Source: Anaerolineae bacterium
GTDB taxonomy: Bacteria > Chloroflexota > Anaerolineae > Anaerolineales > Villigracilaceae
Reading direction: 5' to 3'
Length of the DNA stretch: 56,658 nucleotides
NCBI GenBank assembly: GCA_030123675.1
Contig: JASJYH010000007.1
Coordinates: 1 to 56,658, forward strand
A program made the translations under genes and the position numbers. Shown piece after piece: positions 29,323 to 39,417 of this stretch (position 1 is the first letter of the stretch; every line of letters begins with the position of its first letter). The notes below the pieces were generated by a model. It saw only the letters and a list, made by a program, of their open reading frames with translations, had not been told where the DNA came from and did not search any database.

Positions 29323-30744
29323 ATGGCAAAAACTCAAACTCGTTATGTCTGCCAGCAATGCGGACGAGTCTCCGCTACGTATATGGGCAAATGCCCGCAG
29401 TGCGGAGAATTCGAATCGCTGGTAGAAGAAGTCATTCACCAAGAGAAGGTCTCCAAGAAAAAAGCAGTTGTGCGTGGCCTGACAGGGCGCTCTGAGCCGC
29501 AACCGATCAACCAAGTTGGCGGAGATGGGGAAGACCGCATCCATTTACCTATTGGTGAATTCGCCCGTGTATTAGGCGGTGGCATCGTACCCGGCTCGAT
29601 TGTGCTTGTCGGCGGCGACCCTGGCATTGGTAAATCTACCCTTATGCTGCAGATGACACTCAAAATGGCTGATACACATAAGGTATTGTATGTGTCAGGC
29701 GAAGAGTCGGAACGTCAGATCAAGATGCGAGCCGTACGATTGAGTGTAAATGGGAATAACCCCAAGTTACCTGACAATCTGCTTCTGGTTACAGAAACAA
29801 ATTTAGAGACGATATTTAATCACGTTCGACAAACAGCACCAACTTTACTGATAATCGACTCGATCCAGACCATGTACCTTTCCGAGATGGATTCATCGGC
29901 AGGCTCGGTCTCGCAGGTGCGTGAATGCTCTTCACAGTTGCGCGAGTTGGCGAAATCCAGCGGAATTTCTGTCTTCATCATCGGACATGTCACCAAGGAA
30001 GGCACGATAGCTGGGCCGCGCGTGCTCGAGCATATCGTAGATACGGTGCTCTACCTCGAAGGCGACCGCTTCCAAGCGTATCGCCTGCTGCGCTCGGTGA
30101 AGAACCGCTTTGGCGCCACGGCGGAAGTGGGGGTCTTCGAAATGAAAGAGACTGGCCTGACTGAAGTTACCAATCCGTCAGAGGCGTTTCTAGCGGAACG
30201 GATGGTCAACGCGCCTGGATCGGCCATTGCTGTCACTATGGAAGGCACTCGCCCGCTGCTTGTTGAAATCCAAGGCCTAACCAGCCCTACCCAGTTTGGC
30301 AACGCCCGGCGCACACCAAACGGCGTAGATTTCAACCGCCTGTTGTTGATTTCGGCTGTGCTGACGCGTCGTGTTGGAATTAAGCTGGGCGAGCAAGACA
30401 TATTCGTCAATGTGGTCAGCGGCCTGAAGGTGGACGAACCTGCAGCCGACCTTGCAATTGCAGCTGCAATCGCCTCATCGTGGCGGGATGTACCTATCCG
30501 TGCTGAAGCGGTACTGATCGGTGAGGTTGGCTTGGCTGGAGAATTACGCATGCCCAGCCAGATGAAGAATCGCTTGCAGGAAGCGGCTAAGTTGGGATTC
30601 AAATCTGCGATTGTTCCCAAGACCATTCGTAAAGGAAATGACTGGCCCAAAAATATAGAAATTATTGAAGCTCGCTCTCTCCAAAATGCGTTGGATGCGG
30701 CTTTTATAGGAAAGGTGCAACCTAAAAAGCGAAAAGTGGCTTAA
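29323..30744 (+). CDS. radA: DNA repair protein RadA
   Basis: RecA-like ATPase promoting branch migration in recombinational repair (473 aa). It has an N-terminal zinc finger CQQCG...CPQCG (residues 9-28), Walker A GGDPGIGKST, Walker B LLIIDSIQTMYL, the RadA-specific KNRFG motif and a C-terminal Lon-protease-like domain with GLKVDEPAADLAIAAAI. All domains are present. A strong terminator follows. Confidence 0.97.
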   Translation: MAKTQTRYVCQQCGRVSATYMGKCPQCGEFESLVEEVIHQEKVSKKKAVVRGLTGRSEPQPINQVGGDGEDRIHLPIGEFARVLGGGIVPGSIVLVGGDPGIGKSTLMLQMTLKMADTHKVLYVSGEESERQIKMRAVRLSVNGNNPKLPDNLLLVTETNLETIFNHVRQTAPTLLIIDSIQTMYLSEMDSSAGSVSQVRECSSQLRELAKSSGISVFIIGHVTKEGTIAGPRVLEHIVDTVLYLEGDRFQAYRLLRSVKNRFGATAEVGVFEMKETGLTEVTNPSEAFLAERMVNAPGSAIAVTMEGTRPLLVEIQGLTSPTQFGNARRTPNGVDFNRLLLISAVLTRRVGIKLGEQDIFVNVVSGLKVDEPAADLAIAAAIASSWRDVPIRAEAVLIGEVGLAGELRMPSQMKNRLQEAAKLGFKSAIVPKTIRKGNDWPKNIEIIEARSLQNALDAAFIGKVQPKKRKVA

Positions 30745-30807
30745 TTATCTCTCGAAACTACAGACTGGAGACGGTGCCCTGTGAGTTAGCACCATATTCC
30801 TCATACC

Positions 30808-30839
30808 GACCCCTCTATCAAATATAGAGGGGTCTTTTT
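30808..30839 (+). terminator. intrinsic terminator after radA
   Basis: 11-bp perfect stem GACCCCTCTAT (30808-30818) / ATAGAGGGGTC (30824-30834) with a 5-nt loop and a TTTTT tract. Confidence 0.92.
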
Positions 30840-30891
30840 GTTGCAACCCAAACTTTTTTACGCCGTATATCTTCCCAGAAGGAGTGCAGCT

Positions 30892-31731
30892 ATGAAATAT
30901 CTATTATCTTTTGTTGTAATTTTAACCATGGCCGGTATGGCTTGTGGATTTAGTATCGATATCCCTTCTTTAGCCACACCCGGGCCGGAAGTGACAGATG
31001 AAATATCGGTAGCAATTCCCAAGTCCGATGAGACACGTTTGAGTATCTCTTTTGGAGCAGGTAAATTGAGATTGTCCCCTGGCGCAGCAGAGAAATTGGT
31101 CCAGGGAACTGCGACCTATAACCTCTCCAATTTCAAGCCTGAAGTCAAAGAAATTGATGGTGTAATCACGATCAGCCAAGGTGTGCTCAACACCTTGAAT
31201 GTATCCGATTTCAAGAACGAGTGGGACTTGAAACTTGGCGATACGCCAATGGATTTGGAAATTAAAGCTGGCGCTTATGAGGGCGACTTTGAATTTGGCG
31301 GATTGGCGCTAAAGAGTTTGACTGTCTTAGAGGGTGCATCGGATGTGAAGGTTTCATTCTTCGAGCCAAACCTAACCGAGATGTCTGTCTTCCGTTATGA
31401 GACAGGTGCCTCCAGCGTCAATTTAATCGGCTTGGCAAATGCGAATTTCTCCACTTTGATATTCATTGGTGGCGCCGGCGATTACACTTTGGATTTCGGC
31501 GGTGAGCTGCAGCAGAATGCTACTGCACGGATCGAGACCGGCTTCGGCAACTTAAACCTGATCATACCCAAAGATGTAGATGTGCGAGTCAGCGTGGAAG
31601 GCGGCATGATAAGCGTTAATCACAGTACTAGCTGGGACAAAAGCAATAGCACATATATTCAGAACGGAACGGGCCCATCACTAACGATCATTGTTAATAT
31701 GGGCGCAGGAAGCGTAACCATTACTGATTAG
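30892..31731 (+). CDS. lipoprotein with a toast-rack (DUF2154/LiaF-like) beta fold
   Basis: A 279-residue exported lipoprotein: signal segment MKYLLSFVVILTMAGMAC with the lipid cysteine at residue 18, then repetitive beta-strands ending in short Gly-rich turns (FGAGKLRLSPGA, GFGNLNLIIPKDVDVRVSVEGG, GAGSVTITD). This is the pattern of the toast-rack domain found in LiaF-like proteins. The start at 30892 is preceded by AAGGAG; the longer frame to 30838 runs into the radA terminator. Function unknown, probably cell envelope. Confidence 0.8.
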   Translation: MKYLLSFVVILTMAGMACGFSIDIPSLATPGPEVTDEISVAIPKSDETRLSISFGAGKLRLSPGAAEKLVQGTATYNLSNFKPEVKEIDGVITISQGVLNTLNVSDFKNEWDLKLGDTPMDLEIKAGAYEGDFEFGGLALKSLTVLEGASDVKVSFFEPNLTEMSVFRYETGASSVNLIGLANANFSTLIFIGGAGDYTLDFGGELQQNATARIETGFGNLNLIIPKDVDVRVSVEGGMISVNHSTSWDKSNSTYIQNGTGPSLTIIVNMGAGSVTITD

Positions 31732-31757
31732 ATAAAAGCGAGATATTTTTTACAGCG

Positions 31758-31794
31758 ACCCGGAGAAAACCATTCTTCGGGTTTTTCTTTTTTT
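31758..31794 (+). terminator. intrinsic terminator after the toast-rack lipoprotein
   Basis: 10-bp stem ACCCGGAGAA (31758-31767) / TTCTTCGGGT (31773-31782) with one G-U pair, followed by a long T tract (TTTTTCTTTTTTT). Confidence 0.88.
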
Positions 31795-31947
31795 GGTTTG
31801 TAGGAAAAGGCTCTAATTATTTATGAATCGTTAACACTACCGTTTAATGAACGCCAACAATCTCGTTTTCAGCTCACTCACAGCGTATAATTACCAAGAT
31901 CCTTTTTATTATTTTCCTTGATTTAATAAAATATCAAAGGAGATTTT

Positions 31948-33600
31948 ATGTCCGGTCCTCGCCTGGTTCGTGCACCCCGCGGCACAAAACTGACCTGCAA
32001 ATCATGGCTGACAGAAGCCGCATATCGCATGATCCAAAACAATCTCGATCCCGAAGTGGCCGAGATGCCCGATAAACTGGTTGTATATGGTGGGCGAGGC
32101 CAAGCCGCTCGTTCGTGGGAGGCCTTCGATGCTATCCTCGAAAGCCTGAAAAATCTCGAAGACGACGAAACTCTGCTGGTGCAATCTGGTAAGCCGGTCG
32201 TCGTTTTCAAATCACACACGGATGCCCCCAAGGTACTGATCGCCAACTCCAACCTGGTCCCGGCCTGGGCCACATGGGATAACTTCGACGAATTGGCTGC
32301 AAAAGGTCTGATTATGTACGGTCAAATGACCGCCGGTTCGTGGATCTACATCGGCACACAAGGCATTTTGCAAGGCACCTACGAAACCTTCGGCGCACTG
32401 GCTAGGCTCAAGGGCTGGGGCTCGCTCAAAGGCAAGTTCTGTCTCACCGCCGGGCTGGGCGGCATGGGTGGTGCCCAACCGCTTTCGATCACTATGAACG
32501 AGGGCGTCTGTTTGATCGTGGAAGTGGATCCCGAACGGGCACAACGCCGCCTCGAGGCAGGATATGTCGATAAGATAGTGGACACCCTCGAGCAAGCCAT
32601 GTCTCTCGTTGAGCAAGCGCTGGAGCGGGAGATTCCAAAATCTATTGGATTAATCGGGAATGCAGCGGATATTTATCACGAAATGGTAACGCGTAATGTC
32701 ATCCCCGACGTGGTGACCGACCAGACCTCCGCGCACGAAGCCCTGGCCTACGTTCCTTCAGGACTGACAGTTGCAGCCGCGGACGAGTTGCGTAATTCTG
32801 ATCCCCAACGATATAAGGATATGGCGATGGCCTCGATGGCAAAACACGTCCAAGCCATGCTTGATTTCCAGAGCGCTGGCGCAGAAGTTTTTGATTACGG
32901 CAACAACATCCGCCAGCAGGCTTTCAATCACGGCCTGACGGATGCCTTCGACTTCCCTGGCTTTATTCCAGCATATATCCGGCCATTATTTTGCGAAGGC
33001 AAAGGCCCTTTTCGCTGGGTGGCGCTATCGGGAGACGAGCAAGATATCTATCGCACCGATGAAGCCATTATGGAACTTTTCCCCAACGATGAGCACTTGC
33101 ATCGCTGGTTAAAGCTGGCTAAGGAAAAAATCCCATTTCAGGGATTGCCTGCCCGCATTTGCTGGCTAGGATACGGCGAGCGTGTAAAAGCAGGATTGAA
33201 ATTCAACGAGATGGTCGCCAAGAAAGTTGTTAAAGCCCCGCTTGTTATTGGCCGTGATCATCTTGACTCTGGTTCTGTAGCAAGCCCCAACCGTGAGACC
33301 GAGGCAATGAAGGATGGTTCCGATGCCATCTCCGATTGGCCCATCCTGAACGCGCTCATCAACGCTGTCGGGGGTGCAACTTGGGTTTCTTTCCATCACG
33401 GTGGCGGTGTTGGGATGGGCTACAGCCAGCATGCAGGCCAAGTAATCGTGGCCGACGGAACTCCAGAAGCTGCCCAAAGATTAGAACGCGTACTTACAAC
33501 GGACCCAGGTATGGGCGTGGTCCGCCACGCAGATGCGGGGTATGAGATAGCTATTGAGACTGCCAAGCGGAACGACATCAATATGCCGATGTTGAAATAA
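31948..33600 (+). CDS. hutU: urocanate hydratase
   Basis: Second enzyme of histidine degradation (urocanate to imidazolonepropionate), using tightly bound NAD. The 550 residues are full length and highly typical: [33 protein letters not shown], the NAD-binding [12 protein letters not shown], and the catalytic cysteine in [21 protein letters not shown] precedes the ATG. The next pathway gene, hutI, lies about 4.5 kb downstream; no histidine ammonia-lyase is in the window. Confidence 0.97.
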   Translation: MSGPRLVRAPRGTKLTCKSWLTEAAYRMIQNNLDPEVAEMPDKLVVYGGRGQAARSWEAFDAILESLKNLEDDETLLVQSGKPVVVFKSHTDAPKVLIANSNLVPAWATWDNFDELAAKGLIMYGQMTAGSWIYIGTQGILQGTYETFGALARLKGWGSLKGKFCLTAGLGGMGGAQPLSITMNEGVCLIVEVDPERAQRRLEAGYVDKIVDTLEQAMSLVEQALEREIPKSIGLIGNAADIYHEMVTRNVIPDVVTDQTSAHEALAYVPSGLTVAAADELRNSDPQRYKDMAMASMAKHVQAMLDFQSAGAEVFDYGNNIRQQAFNHGLTDAFDFPGFIPAYIRPLFCEGKGPFRWVALSGDEQDIYRTDEAIMELFPNDEHLHRWLKLAKEKIPFQGLPARICWLGYGERVKAGLKFNEMVAKKVVKAPLVIGRDHLDSGSVASPNRETEAMKDGSDAISDWPILNALINAVGGATWVSFHHGGGVGMGYSQHAGQVIVADGTPEAAQRLERVLTTDPGMGVVRHADAGYEIAIETAKRNDINMPMLK

Positions 33601-33631
33601 CTGAAAAGAAAATTAAATTCTTGGAGAAATA

Positions 33632-34360
33632 ATGCCCAAATGGATTTTAGCCACACCTGCGCTTTTATTGGGAATGCTGGCTTGTAGTTTGTCAGATTTT
33701 GCTCCACTACCGCCCCCTGAAATTGAGCCATCAGCTCTGCCAACATTTGGTATCCCTTCAGAACTATCTGCCCCTACAGAAACACCACTACCAGGAGCTA
33801 CATCCACTCCAGATGTGCCGGTTGCCTGGCCCAAAGAACTTGGGGTTCACTGTCGTTATGGACCAGGGGTAAAGTGGGAAGCCATCAGTTCTCTACCAGC
33901 TGAAACGGAAGCTGAGATATTTGGACGAAGCGTTAATACCCGCTGGTGGTACATTGTCGATCCCCAGATTTTTGATAGCTTTTGTTGGGTGGCCTTCGAT
34001 GTAGTAAATACAGCTGGTAATATGAATTCTATACTCATTGTTGAAGCGCCCACGGCTACTGTAACAAAAATTACCGTGGATGTTTTGGTTTCATTTCTAG
34101 CTTGTGGTAGCTCCAATCAAGTTACTTTCAGTGGCTCGATTAAGACCAATGGAAAGGCAACGGTAACCTATTATTGGGAAGTGGCCGGTGATGCACAATC
34201 TAAGACGCCTGAAGAAACGATTCAATTTTCTGAATCAGTCACACAGGAAGTAAAAACTGAGTTCTTTTCAGCTGATTGTGGAGATTACTCAGTCTCATTG
34301 ATGGTAACCAGCCCAAATGGGATTTCCACGATTAAGGCTTTCAGTATCCAGGCACCATAA
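33632..34360 (+). CDS. lipoprotein with SH3-like and beta-sandwich domains
   Basis: A 242-residue exported protein. The signal peptide ends in lipobox GMLAC (Cys 18) and is followed by a Pro/Ser/Thr-rich linker (about 20-68), a bacterial SH3-like segment (VHCRYGPGVKWEAISSLPA..WWYIVDP, about 72-115) and a C-terminal beta-rich Ig-like domain with two cysteines. The function is not recognised; such proteins are common surface lipoproteins in Chloroflexota. TTGGAGA lies upstream of the ATG. Confidence 0.75.
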   Translation: MPKWILATPALLLGMLACSLSDFAPLPPPEIEPSALPTFGIPSELSAPTETPLPGATSTPDVPVAWPKELGVHCRYGPGVKWEAISSLPAETEAEIFGRSVNTRWWYIVDPQIFDSFCWVAFDVVNTAGNMNSILIVEAPTATVTKITVDVLVSFLACGSSNQVTFSGSIKTNGKATVTYYWEVAGDAQSKTPEETIQFSESVTQEVKTEFFSADCGDYSVSLMVTSPNGISTIKAFSIQAP

Positions 34361-34377
34361 ATCATATTCACTGATTA

Positions 34378-35547
34378 TTGGTTATTAATTTGCGACTACG
34401 TTATCAACTCTTAACCATCATGGTGCTGCGCACCATTTTTACTACCTTGTATCGAATGGTGTATCCATTTTTGGGGGCATTTTCACGTGGGATGGGGGTT
34501 GATATCGCTACCCTTTCCTTTGTGTTAATAGGTCGCTCGCTTGTCGCTGCTTTTATACCATTCGTGGCTTCCATCTCAGATCAACGCGGACGACGCTTTG
34601 GCATGCTGACAGGCATCGCATTGTTTACATTTGGCGTTTCTCTTGTGGTCATTTCTCCTTCAATATGGACATTTTCGGCTGCAATAATCCTGGGCCTATT
34701 CGGAAAATATTTGTATGACCCGGCCACACAAGCATACCTGGGTGACCAAGTCCCCTATGAGCGGCGCGGATTGGCTATAGCGATCACGGAGGTAGGCTGG
34801 TCGCTTTCCCTCATTATTGGTGTACCAGTGATAGGTTATCTTATTGCAAACTTTGGTTGGTCTGCCCCATTCCCAGTTTTTACGATATTGGGACTGGTCA
34901 TGTTTGCTGTCGTTTGGAGAAATGCACCACGTGAGGACCCCAATCCAACATTGGTTAGAAAACCCTGGCTGAATTTTGGGATCGTACTGCGTAATCCTGT
35001 TGCGATGGCAGGAATATCGATTGCGTTTTGGGCCAGCGCCAGCAATGAACTGGTCAACTTGATCTTTGGAGTTTGGTTGGAAGATTCTTTCGGATTGCAG
35101 ATTGCTGCATTGGCCGGCGCTTCAGCAGTGATAGGTTTTGCCGAATTGAGCGGGGAGGGCCTGGTTGCTTTTCTCACTGATCGCATTGGAAAACCGCGCG
35201 CGTTGAAGTTAGGAATTTCGGCAAGCGCTATAACAGCCCTTATGCTACCTTTCATAGGGCGTACAGAAGTGGGCGCGCTTATCGGCCTGTTTCTTTTCTA
35301 CATTTCATTTGAGTATGTGATGGTTAGCCACCTTCCACTAATGACTGAACTTGTCCCAAGTGCCCGTGCGACAATTATGTCTTTCAACTTGACCGGTATT
35401 TCACTCGGCCGTGTAATTGGCGCATCCCTGGCAACATTCATTTACAGTCAATTTGGGTTTTTGTATGTAGCCTTGTTGGCGGTGATATTCAACTTCTTTG
35501 GATTGCGGGCATTGAGTAGATTGCAAAAATATGGTGGCACGCCGTGA
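34378..35547 (+). CDS. major facilitator superfamily transporter
   Basis: A membrane transporter of about 389 residues with roughly 11-12 transmembrane segments and the MFS loop 2-3 motif in the form SDQRGRRFGML, plus the second-half loop TDRIGKPRALKLG. The substrate is unknown. The start is uncertain: TTG at 34378 opens the frame, and ATG at 34420 would shorten the first helix. The stop overlaps the next gene's GTG start by 4 nt. Confidence 0.82.
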   Translation: MVINLRLRYQLLTIMVLRTIFTTLYRMVYPFLGAFSRGMGVDIATLSFVLIGRSLVAAFIPFVASISDQRGRRFGMLTGIALFTFGVSLVVISPSIWTFSAAIILGLFGKYLYDPATQAYLGDQVPYERRGLAIAITEVGWSLSLIIGVPVIGYLIANFGWSAPFPVFTILGLVMFAVVWRNAPREDPNPTLVRKPWLNFGIVLRNPVAMAGISIAFWASASNELVNLIFGVWLEDSFGLQIAALAGASAVIGFAELSGEGLVAFLTDRIGKPRALKLGISASAITALMLPFIGRTEVGALIGLFLFYISFEYVMVSHLPLMTELVPSARATIMSFNLTGISLGRVIGASLATFIYSQFGFLYVALLAVIFNFFGLRALSRLQKYGGTP

Positions 35548-36086
35548 GTGCACTGATTTTGATAGTCTTGGGGCTTGTGTTTTTATTGTTAAGTGGTCTG
35601 TGGTTGATTATCCCGGCTTTATATGGTGTGCCATGGGTGCCAACCCGAGATAAACGAATTCGGAAAGCCTTGCAGATAGCAAAACTAAAACCAGGAGAGA
35701 CACTTTATGATCTGGGGGCCGGAGACGGTCGCGTTTTAATTTTGGCCGCAAGAGAATTCGGTGCTACAGCGGTCGGAGTTGAAGTGGGCCCGATCCAATG
35801 TTTGGTTGGGTGGCTAAGGATTTGGTTTGGCGGAAGCAGGCAGAAGGTCCGGTTGCGATGCGGGAATTTTTATAAAGCGAATATTCGCGAAGCAGATGTT
35901 GTTTTCATATATCTTACTTCAGCACAAATTTCTCGACTTCAAGATAAATTGGCGGAAGAAATGCGTCCTGGTGCGCGCATTGTCAGCATTGCGGCGGATT
36001 TTCCCAATTGGAAGCCCAACGAGGTTGATCGGGAGTCGCTAATTTTTCTGTACGCGATGCCCCCTTTGTCCGGGCCTAGTACATAA
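35544..36086 (+). CDS. membrane-anchored SAM-dependent methyltransferase-like protein
   Basis: 180 residues with one N-terminal transmembrane segment (ILIVLGLVFLLLSGLWLIIPAL) followed by a class I methyltransferase core: motif I LYDLGAGDGRVLILAA, an acidic residue ending the second strand (VGVEVGPIQ), and ADVVFIYLTSAQ as motif IV. This arrangement resembles the small membrane-attached lysine methyltransferase-like (ATPSCKMT-type) family; that is inference. A GTGA overlap with the MFS gene implies coupling. Confidence 0.78.
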   Translation: MSALILIVLGLVFLLLSGLWLIIPALYGVPWVPTRDKRIRKALQIAKLKPGETLYDLGAGDGRVLILAAREFGATAVGVEVGPIQCLVGWLRIWFGGSRQKVRLRCGNFYKANIREADVVFIYLTSAQISRLQDKLAEEMRPGARIVSIAADFPNWKPNEVDRESLIFLYAMPPLSGPST

Positions 36087-36164
36087 TTACCAACCAATAA
36101 CGTAGCCGGGCTTTCGTTGGTGTGTTACAAAGAAATAAAGACATACCCTGAAGGAGGTATCCTA

Positions 36165-36542
36165 ATGAAATTGCGAAATATATTTTTAGCCAATACTGCT
36201 GTTTCCTTGTTATTTGCACTGGGTTTATTATTAATGCCCGCCGTTTTGCTAGATATTTTTGGCTTTACGATCAATGATGGTGCTAAGTTATTGGGGCAAT
36301 TTGTTGGCGTTGAGTTGTTGGTTGGTGGTTTGATCACCTTTTTTGCCAAAGATTCCAGAGATATTAACACACGTCAGATGATTACTCTCTCGAATTTGAT
36401 CGCTACCGTGATCGGTGTGATCGTGGCGCTGGGAGGAACACTATCTGGTGCGATGAATTCCTCGGGCTGGGTTATCGTAGTAATGTATCTTTTGCTGGCA
36501 TTAGGGTTTGGGTATTTCCAATTCTTTGGTCCGGTTGAATAA
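36165..36542 (+). CDS. small four-helix membrane protein of unknown function
   Basis: 125 residues with four hydrophobic helices (NTAVSLLFALGLLLMPAVLL, LGQFVGVELLVGGLITFF, ITLSNLIATVIGVIVALG, WVIVVMYLLLALGFGYFQFF). AAGGAGG precedes the ATG at 36165 at good spacing, so the longer frame from 36117 is not used. No catalytic motif. A terminator follows. Confidence 0.75.
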   Translation: MKLRNIFLANTAVSLLFALGLLLMPAVLLDIFGFTINDGAKLLGQFVGVELLVGGLITFFAKDSRDINTRQMITLSNLIATVIGVIVALGGTLSGAMNSSGWVIVVMYLLLALGFGYFQFFGPVE

Positions 36543-36561
36543 AAATCCATCGATTAGACTA

Positions 36562-36587
36562 AGCCGCCCCTTGCAGGGCGGTTTTTA
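36562..36587 (+). terminator. intrinsic terminator
   Basis: GC-rich stem CCGCCC (36564-36569) / GGGCGG (36576-36581) with a 6-nt loop and TTTTT. Confidence 0.85.
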
Positions 36588-36641
36588 TATGGGGTACAAT
36601 CCGCTAGTTGCAAATTATCAACACAATCAAGTGAGACGATT

Positions 36642-38087
36642 TTGAGTACTTTGAATCAAACTACCGATAAAATAATAAATACCTTGCCCGATATTACTAT
36701 CGAACAGTTATCCGCACCTTTAAGAGAAGCGGCTAAGCGTGCCAATTGGACGAAACTCATGCCTGTGCAAGCGCGTGCTATTCCATATCTGCTTGCCAAA
36801 CGGGATATGATGATTCAGGCACGCACAGGCAGTGGTAAGACAGGTGCATTTTTACTGCCTATGCTCGAACGGCTTGATCCAAAGCGCAACGTATGTCAGG
36901 CGTTAATCCTTGTGCCGACCCGTGAATTAGCACGTCAAGTATCCCAAGATGCGCAAACTTTGTGCGCGGATGCGGGCTTTCGTAACGTGGCAATTTATGG
37001 TGGGGTTGGTTATAGCCAACAAATTGATGCTTTAAAAAAGGGGGCCCATATCGTGGTTGGTACACCCGGGCGGGTGTTGGATCATTTGCTTAAACGCACG
37101 TTTAACCTCAACAACTTGAAAATGCTAATATTCGATGAAGCCGATAGGATGTTATCTATGGGGTTTTATCCGGATATGCGTGAATTGCAACGGTACCTGC
37201 CGAAGTCTCCTGTCAACACCTGCATGTTTTCGGCTACTTTCCCCTTTTCGGTTATGCGTACTGCCCGAGAATTCATTCGAGAGCCAGAATTCATTACCCT
37301 CAGTAGTGATCATATCCATGTGACGGAAGTGGAGCACGTGTATTACAAAGTAGCTGGCATGGACAAAGATCGCAGCCTGATCCGCCTAATCGAAGTTGAA
37401 AATCCCGAAAGCGCTATTATCTTTTGCAATACCAAAGACCGGGTGCACTATGTGGCCGTGGTGTTGCAACGCTTTGGTTATGACGCCGATGAGATTAGTT
37501 CGGCGCTCTCCCAAAGTCAACGGGAAAGGGTGCTCGCCCGCGTCCGTAGTGGAAAGTTGCGATTTCTGGTCGCGACAGATGTAGCTGCCCGCGGATTAGA
37601 CATTCCCGAACTTTCACACGTTATCCAATACGAGCCGCCCGTTGAGACCGAGAATTACATCCATCGAGCTGGGCGTACAGGTCGCGCCGGTGCAACTGGT
37701 GTAGCCATATCTTTGATCAATGCAATGGAGAAAAAGGAACTGGATCGTATTGCCCGCCAGTTTGAGATCGAATTTGAGGAACGGATTATCCCAACTGACG
37801 AAGACGTCGCCAAGGTAGTTGCCGAGCGGCTAACAGCCTTACTCGAGTCACGCTTGCGTACGCGCGAAAAACTCCAAACTGAGCGCAGCCAACGTTTCAC
37901 AGCCTTGGCCCGCGAACTGGCCGAGCAAGAAGATGAGCTGCCGATTATCACAATGTTGTTAGACGATTACTACCAGAAGATGTTGCATCCGACTGTTGAG
38001 AAGCCAAAAAACGAAAAAAAACCTGCCGATAAAGAATCGTCTAACAAATGGGGTGGCAACCGCAACAAAGGTAGACGGCGTAGATAA
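36642..38087 (+). CDS. DEAD-box RNA helicase
   Basis: ATP-dependent RNA helicase (481 aa). Motifs in order: Q motif MPVQARAIPYLL, Walker A ARTGSGKTGAF, Ia PTRELARQV, Ib TPGRVLDHL, DEAD box IFDEADRML, III FSATF, V TDVAARGLDIPE and VI HRAGRTGRAG. The C-terminal extension is acidic and then Lys/Arg-rich, as in CsdA/RhlE-type cold-shock or ribosome-assembly helicases. The frame opens with TTG at 36642, and no ATG is available at the N-terminus. Confidence 0.93.
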   Translation: MSTLNQTTDKIINTLPDITIEQLSAPLREAAKRANWTKLMPVQARAIPYLLAKRDMMIQARTGSGKTGAFLLPMLERLDPKRNVCQALILVPTRELARQVSQDAQTLCADAGFRNVAIYGGVGYSQQIDALKKGAHIVVGTPGRVLDHLLKRTFNLNNLKMLIFDEADRMLSMGFYPDMRELQRYLPKSPVNTCMFSATFPFSVMRTAREFIREPEFITLSSDHIHVTEVEHVYYKVAGMDKDRSLIRLIEVENPESAIIFCNTKDRVHYVAVVLQRFGYDADEISSALSQSQRERVLARVRSGKLRFLVATDVAARGLDIPELSHVIQYEPPVETENYIHRAGRTGRAGATGVAISLINAMEKKELDRIARQFEIEFEERIIPTDEDVAKVVAERLTALLESRLRTREKLQTERSQRFTALARELAEQEDELPIITMLLDDYYQKMLHPTVEKPKNEKKPADKESSNKWGGNRNKGRRRR

Positions 38088-38160
38088 TATTACCAAGAAT
38101 TTTAATTGACATATATTTGCTTGAGTGTCATTCCATTCGTCTTTTAATGAAACCTACAAA

Positions 38161-39405
38161 ATGCTCATACACTCCGCGGCCCAGCTCCTGACACTCAAAG
38201 GCGGCCCCCAACGCGGACATGCTCTCGGCACACTTGGCATTATTGAAAATGGAGCTGTAGTCGTCCGTGATGAGAAGATCGTCGCCGTTGGGGATACTGA
38301 AGATCTGCGCAACTCCTATCCCAATGAACCAACCATCGACGCATCCGGCAGCGTGGTAATGCCCGGCTTTGTAGATCCGCACACACATCTTGTTTGGGCA
38401 GGTGACCGTGCCGATGAGTTCGATAAAAAAATGGCGGGCAAACCCTATCTTGAGATTTTGGCCGAGGGCGGCGGCATAATCTCCACGGTCATGGCTACCC
38501 GTACCGCCAGTCTAGAAAGTCTCACCGCTCAAACCCGACAACGCACCCAACGCATGTTTGAGTACGGTACCACCACTGCCGAAGCCAAAACCGGCTATGG
38601 GCTGCAATTAGATACTGAGCTCAGACTTCTTCAAACACTTATTGACCTTGATCGGGAAGGTCCGCTTGAATTGGCAATCACCTTCCTGGGTGCGCACGCC
38701 ATCCCTCCTGAATACAAGGACAATCCGCAGGGCTATACCGACGAGATCACCAAACGCATGCTGCCTGAGCTAAAGGATTGGTGGGGAACGAACGCGCCGC
38801 ATATGGATCTGCCCTTTGTTGACGTCTTCTGTGAGCACAACGCATTCACCCATAAACAATCGCGTCAAATCTTGACCCAGGCCTGCTCACTCGGATTCCC
38901 TATCAAAATTCACGCCGACGAATTCAAGAATCTCGGTGGGGCCAGCCTCGCCGCCGAATTAGGTGCTGCCTCAGCAGATCATCTTGTCAGTACTTCAGAG
39001 GCCGATATTGCCACTCTTGCCAAATCAGAAACTGTGGCTGTGTCCCTACCTTGTACCCCGTTCGGATTGGCCGAAAAAGACTATACGCCTGCCCACAAAT
39101 TTATCAAGGCCAATGCCTACTTCGCCCTGGCCAGCGACTGCAACCCAGGCACAAGTTGGAATGAGTCGATGCAGTTTGTGATAGCGTTGGCCTGCCGGAT
39201 GCTCAAGCTGACTTCCGCGCAGGCGATCGCTGCCTCAACTATCAACTCTGCCTATGCCATCCGCCGTGAAGATCATATTGGCTCTATCGAAGAGGGCAAA
39301 CAGGCAGATATCTTGGTGATGGATATACCAGATTACCGTCAAATTGGCTATCGCTACGGAACAAATCTTGTTAAACAGGTCATGAAACGTGGCAAGCTAT
39401 TATGA
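38161..39405 (+). CDS. hutI: imidazolonepropionase
   Basis: Amidohydrolase (414 aa) converting imidazolonepropionate to formiminoglutamate in histidine degradation. Metal ligands are visible in VDPHTHLVWAGDR, and the core has GYGLQLDTELRLLQ, FLGAHAIPPEY, KIHADEF, SADHL and ASDCNPGTSWNESM. The ATG at 38161 gives a family-length protein; a GTG at 38125 would add 12 residues. arginase follows 12 nt after its stop. Confidence 0.95.
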   Translation: MLIHSAAQLLTLKGGPQRGHALGTLGIIENGAVVVRDEKIVAVGDTEDLRNSYPNEPTIDASGSVVMPGFVDPHTHLVWAGDRADEFDKKMAGKPYLEILAEGGGIISTVMATRTASLESLTAQTRQRTQRMFEYGTTTAEAKTGYGLQLDTELRLLQTLIDLDREGPLELAITFLGAHAIPPEYKDNPQGYTDEITKRMLPELKDWWGTNAPHMDLPFVDVFCEHNAFTHKQSRQILTQACSLGFPIKIHADEFKNLGGASLAAELGAASADHLVSTSEADIATLAKSETVAVSLPCTPFGLAEKDYTPAHKFIKANAYFALASDCNPGTSWNESMQFVIALACRMLKLTSAQAIAASTINSAYAIRREDHIGSIEEGKQADILVMDIPDYRQIGYRYGTNLVKQVMKRGKLL

Positions 39406-39417
39406 ATGAAGGAACAT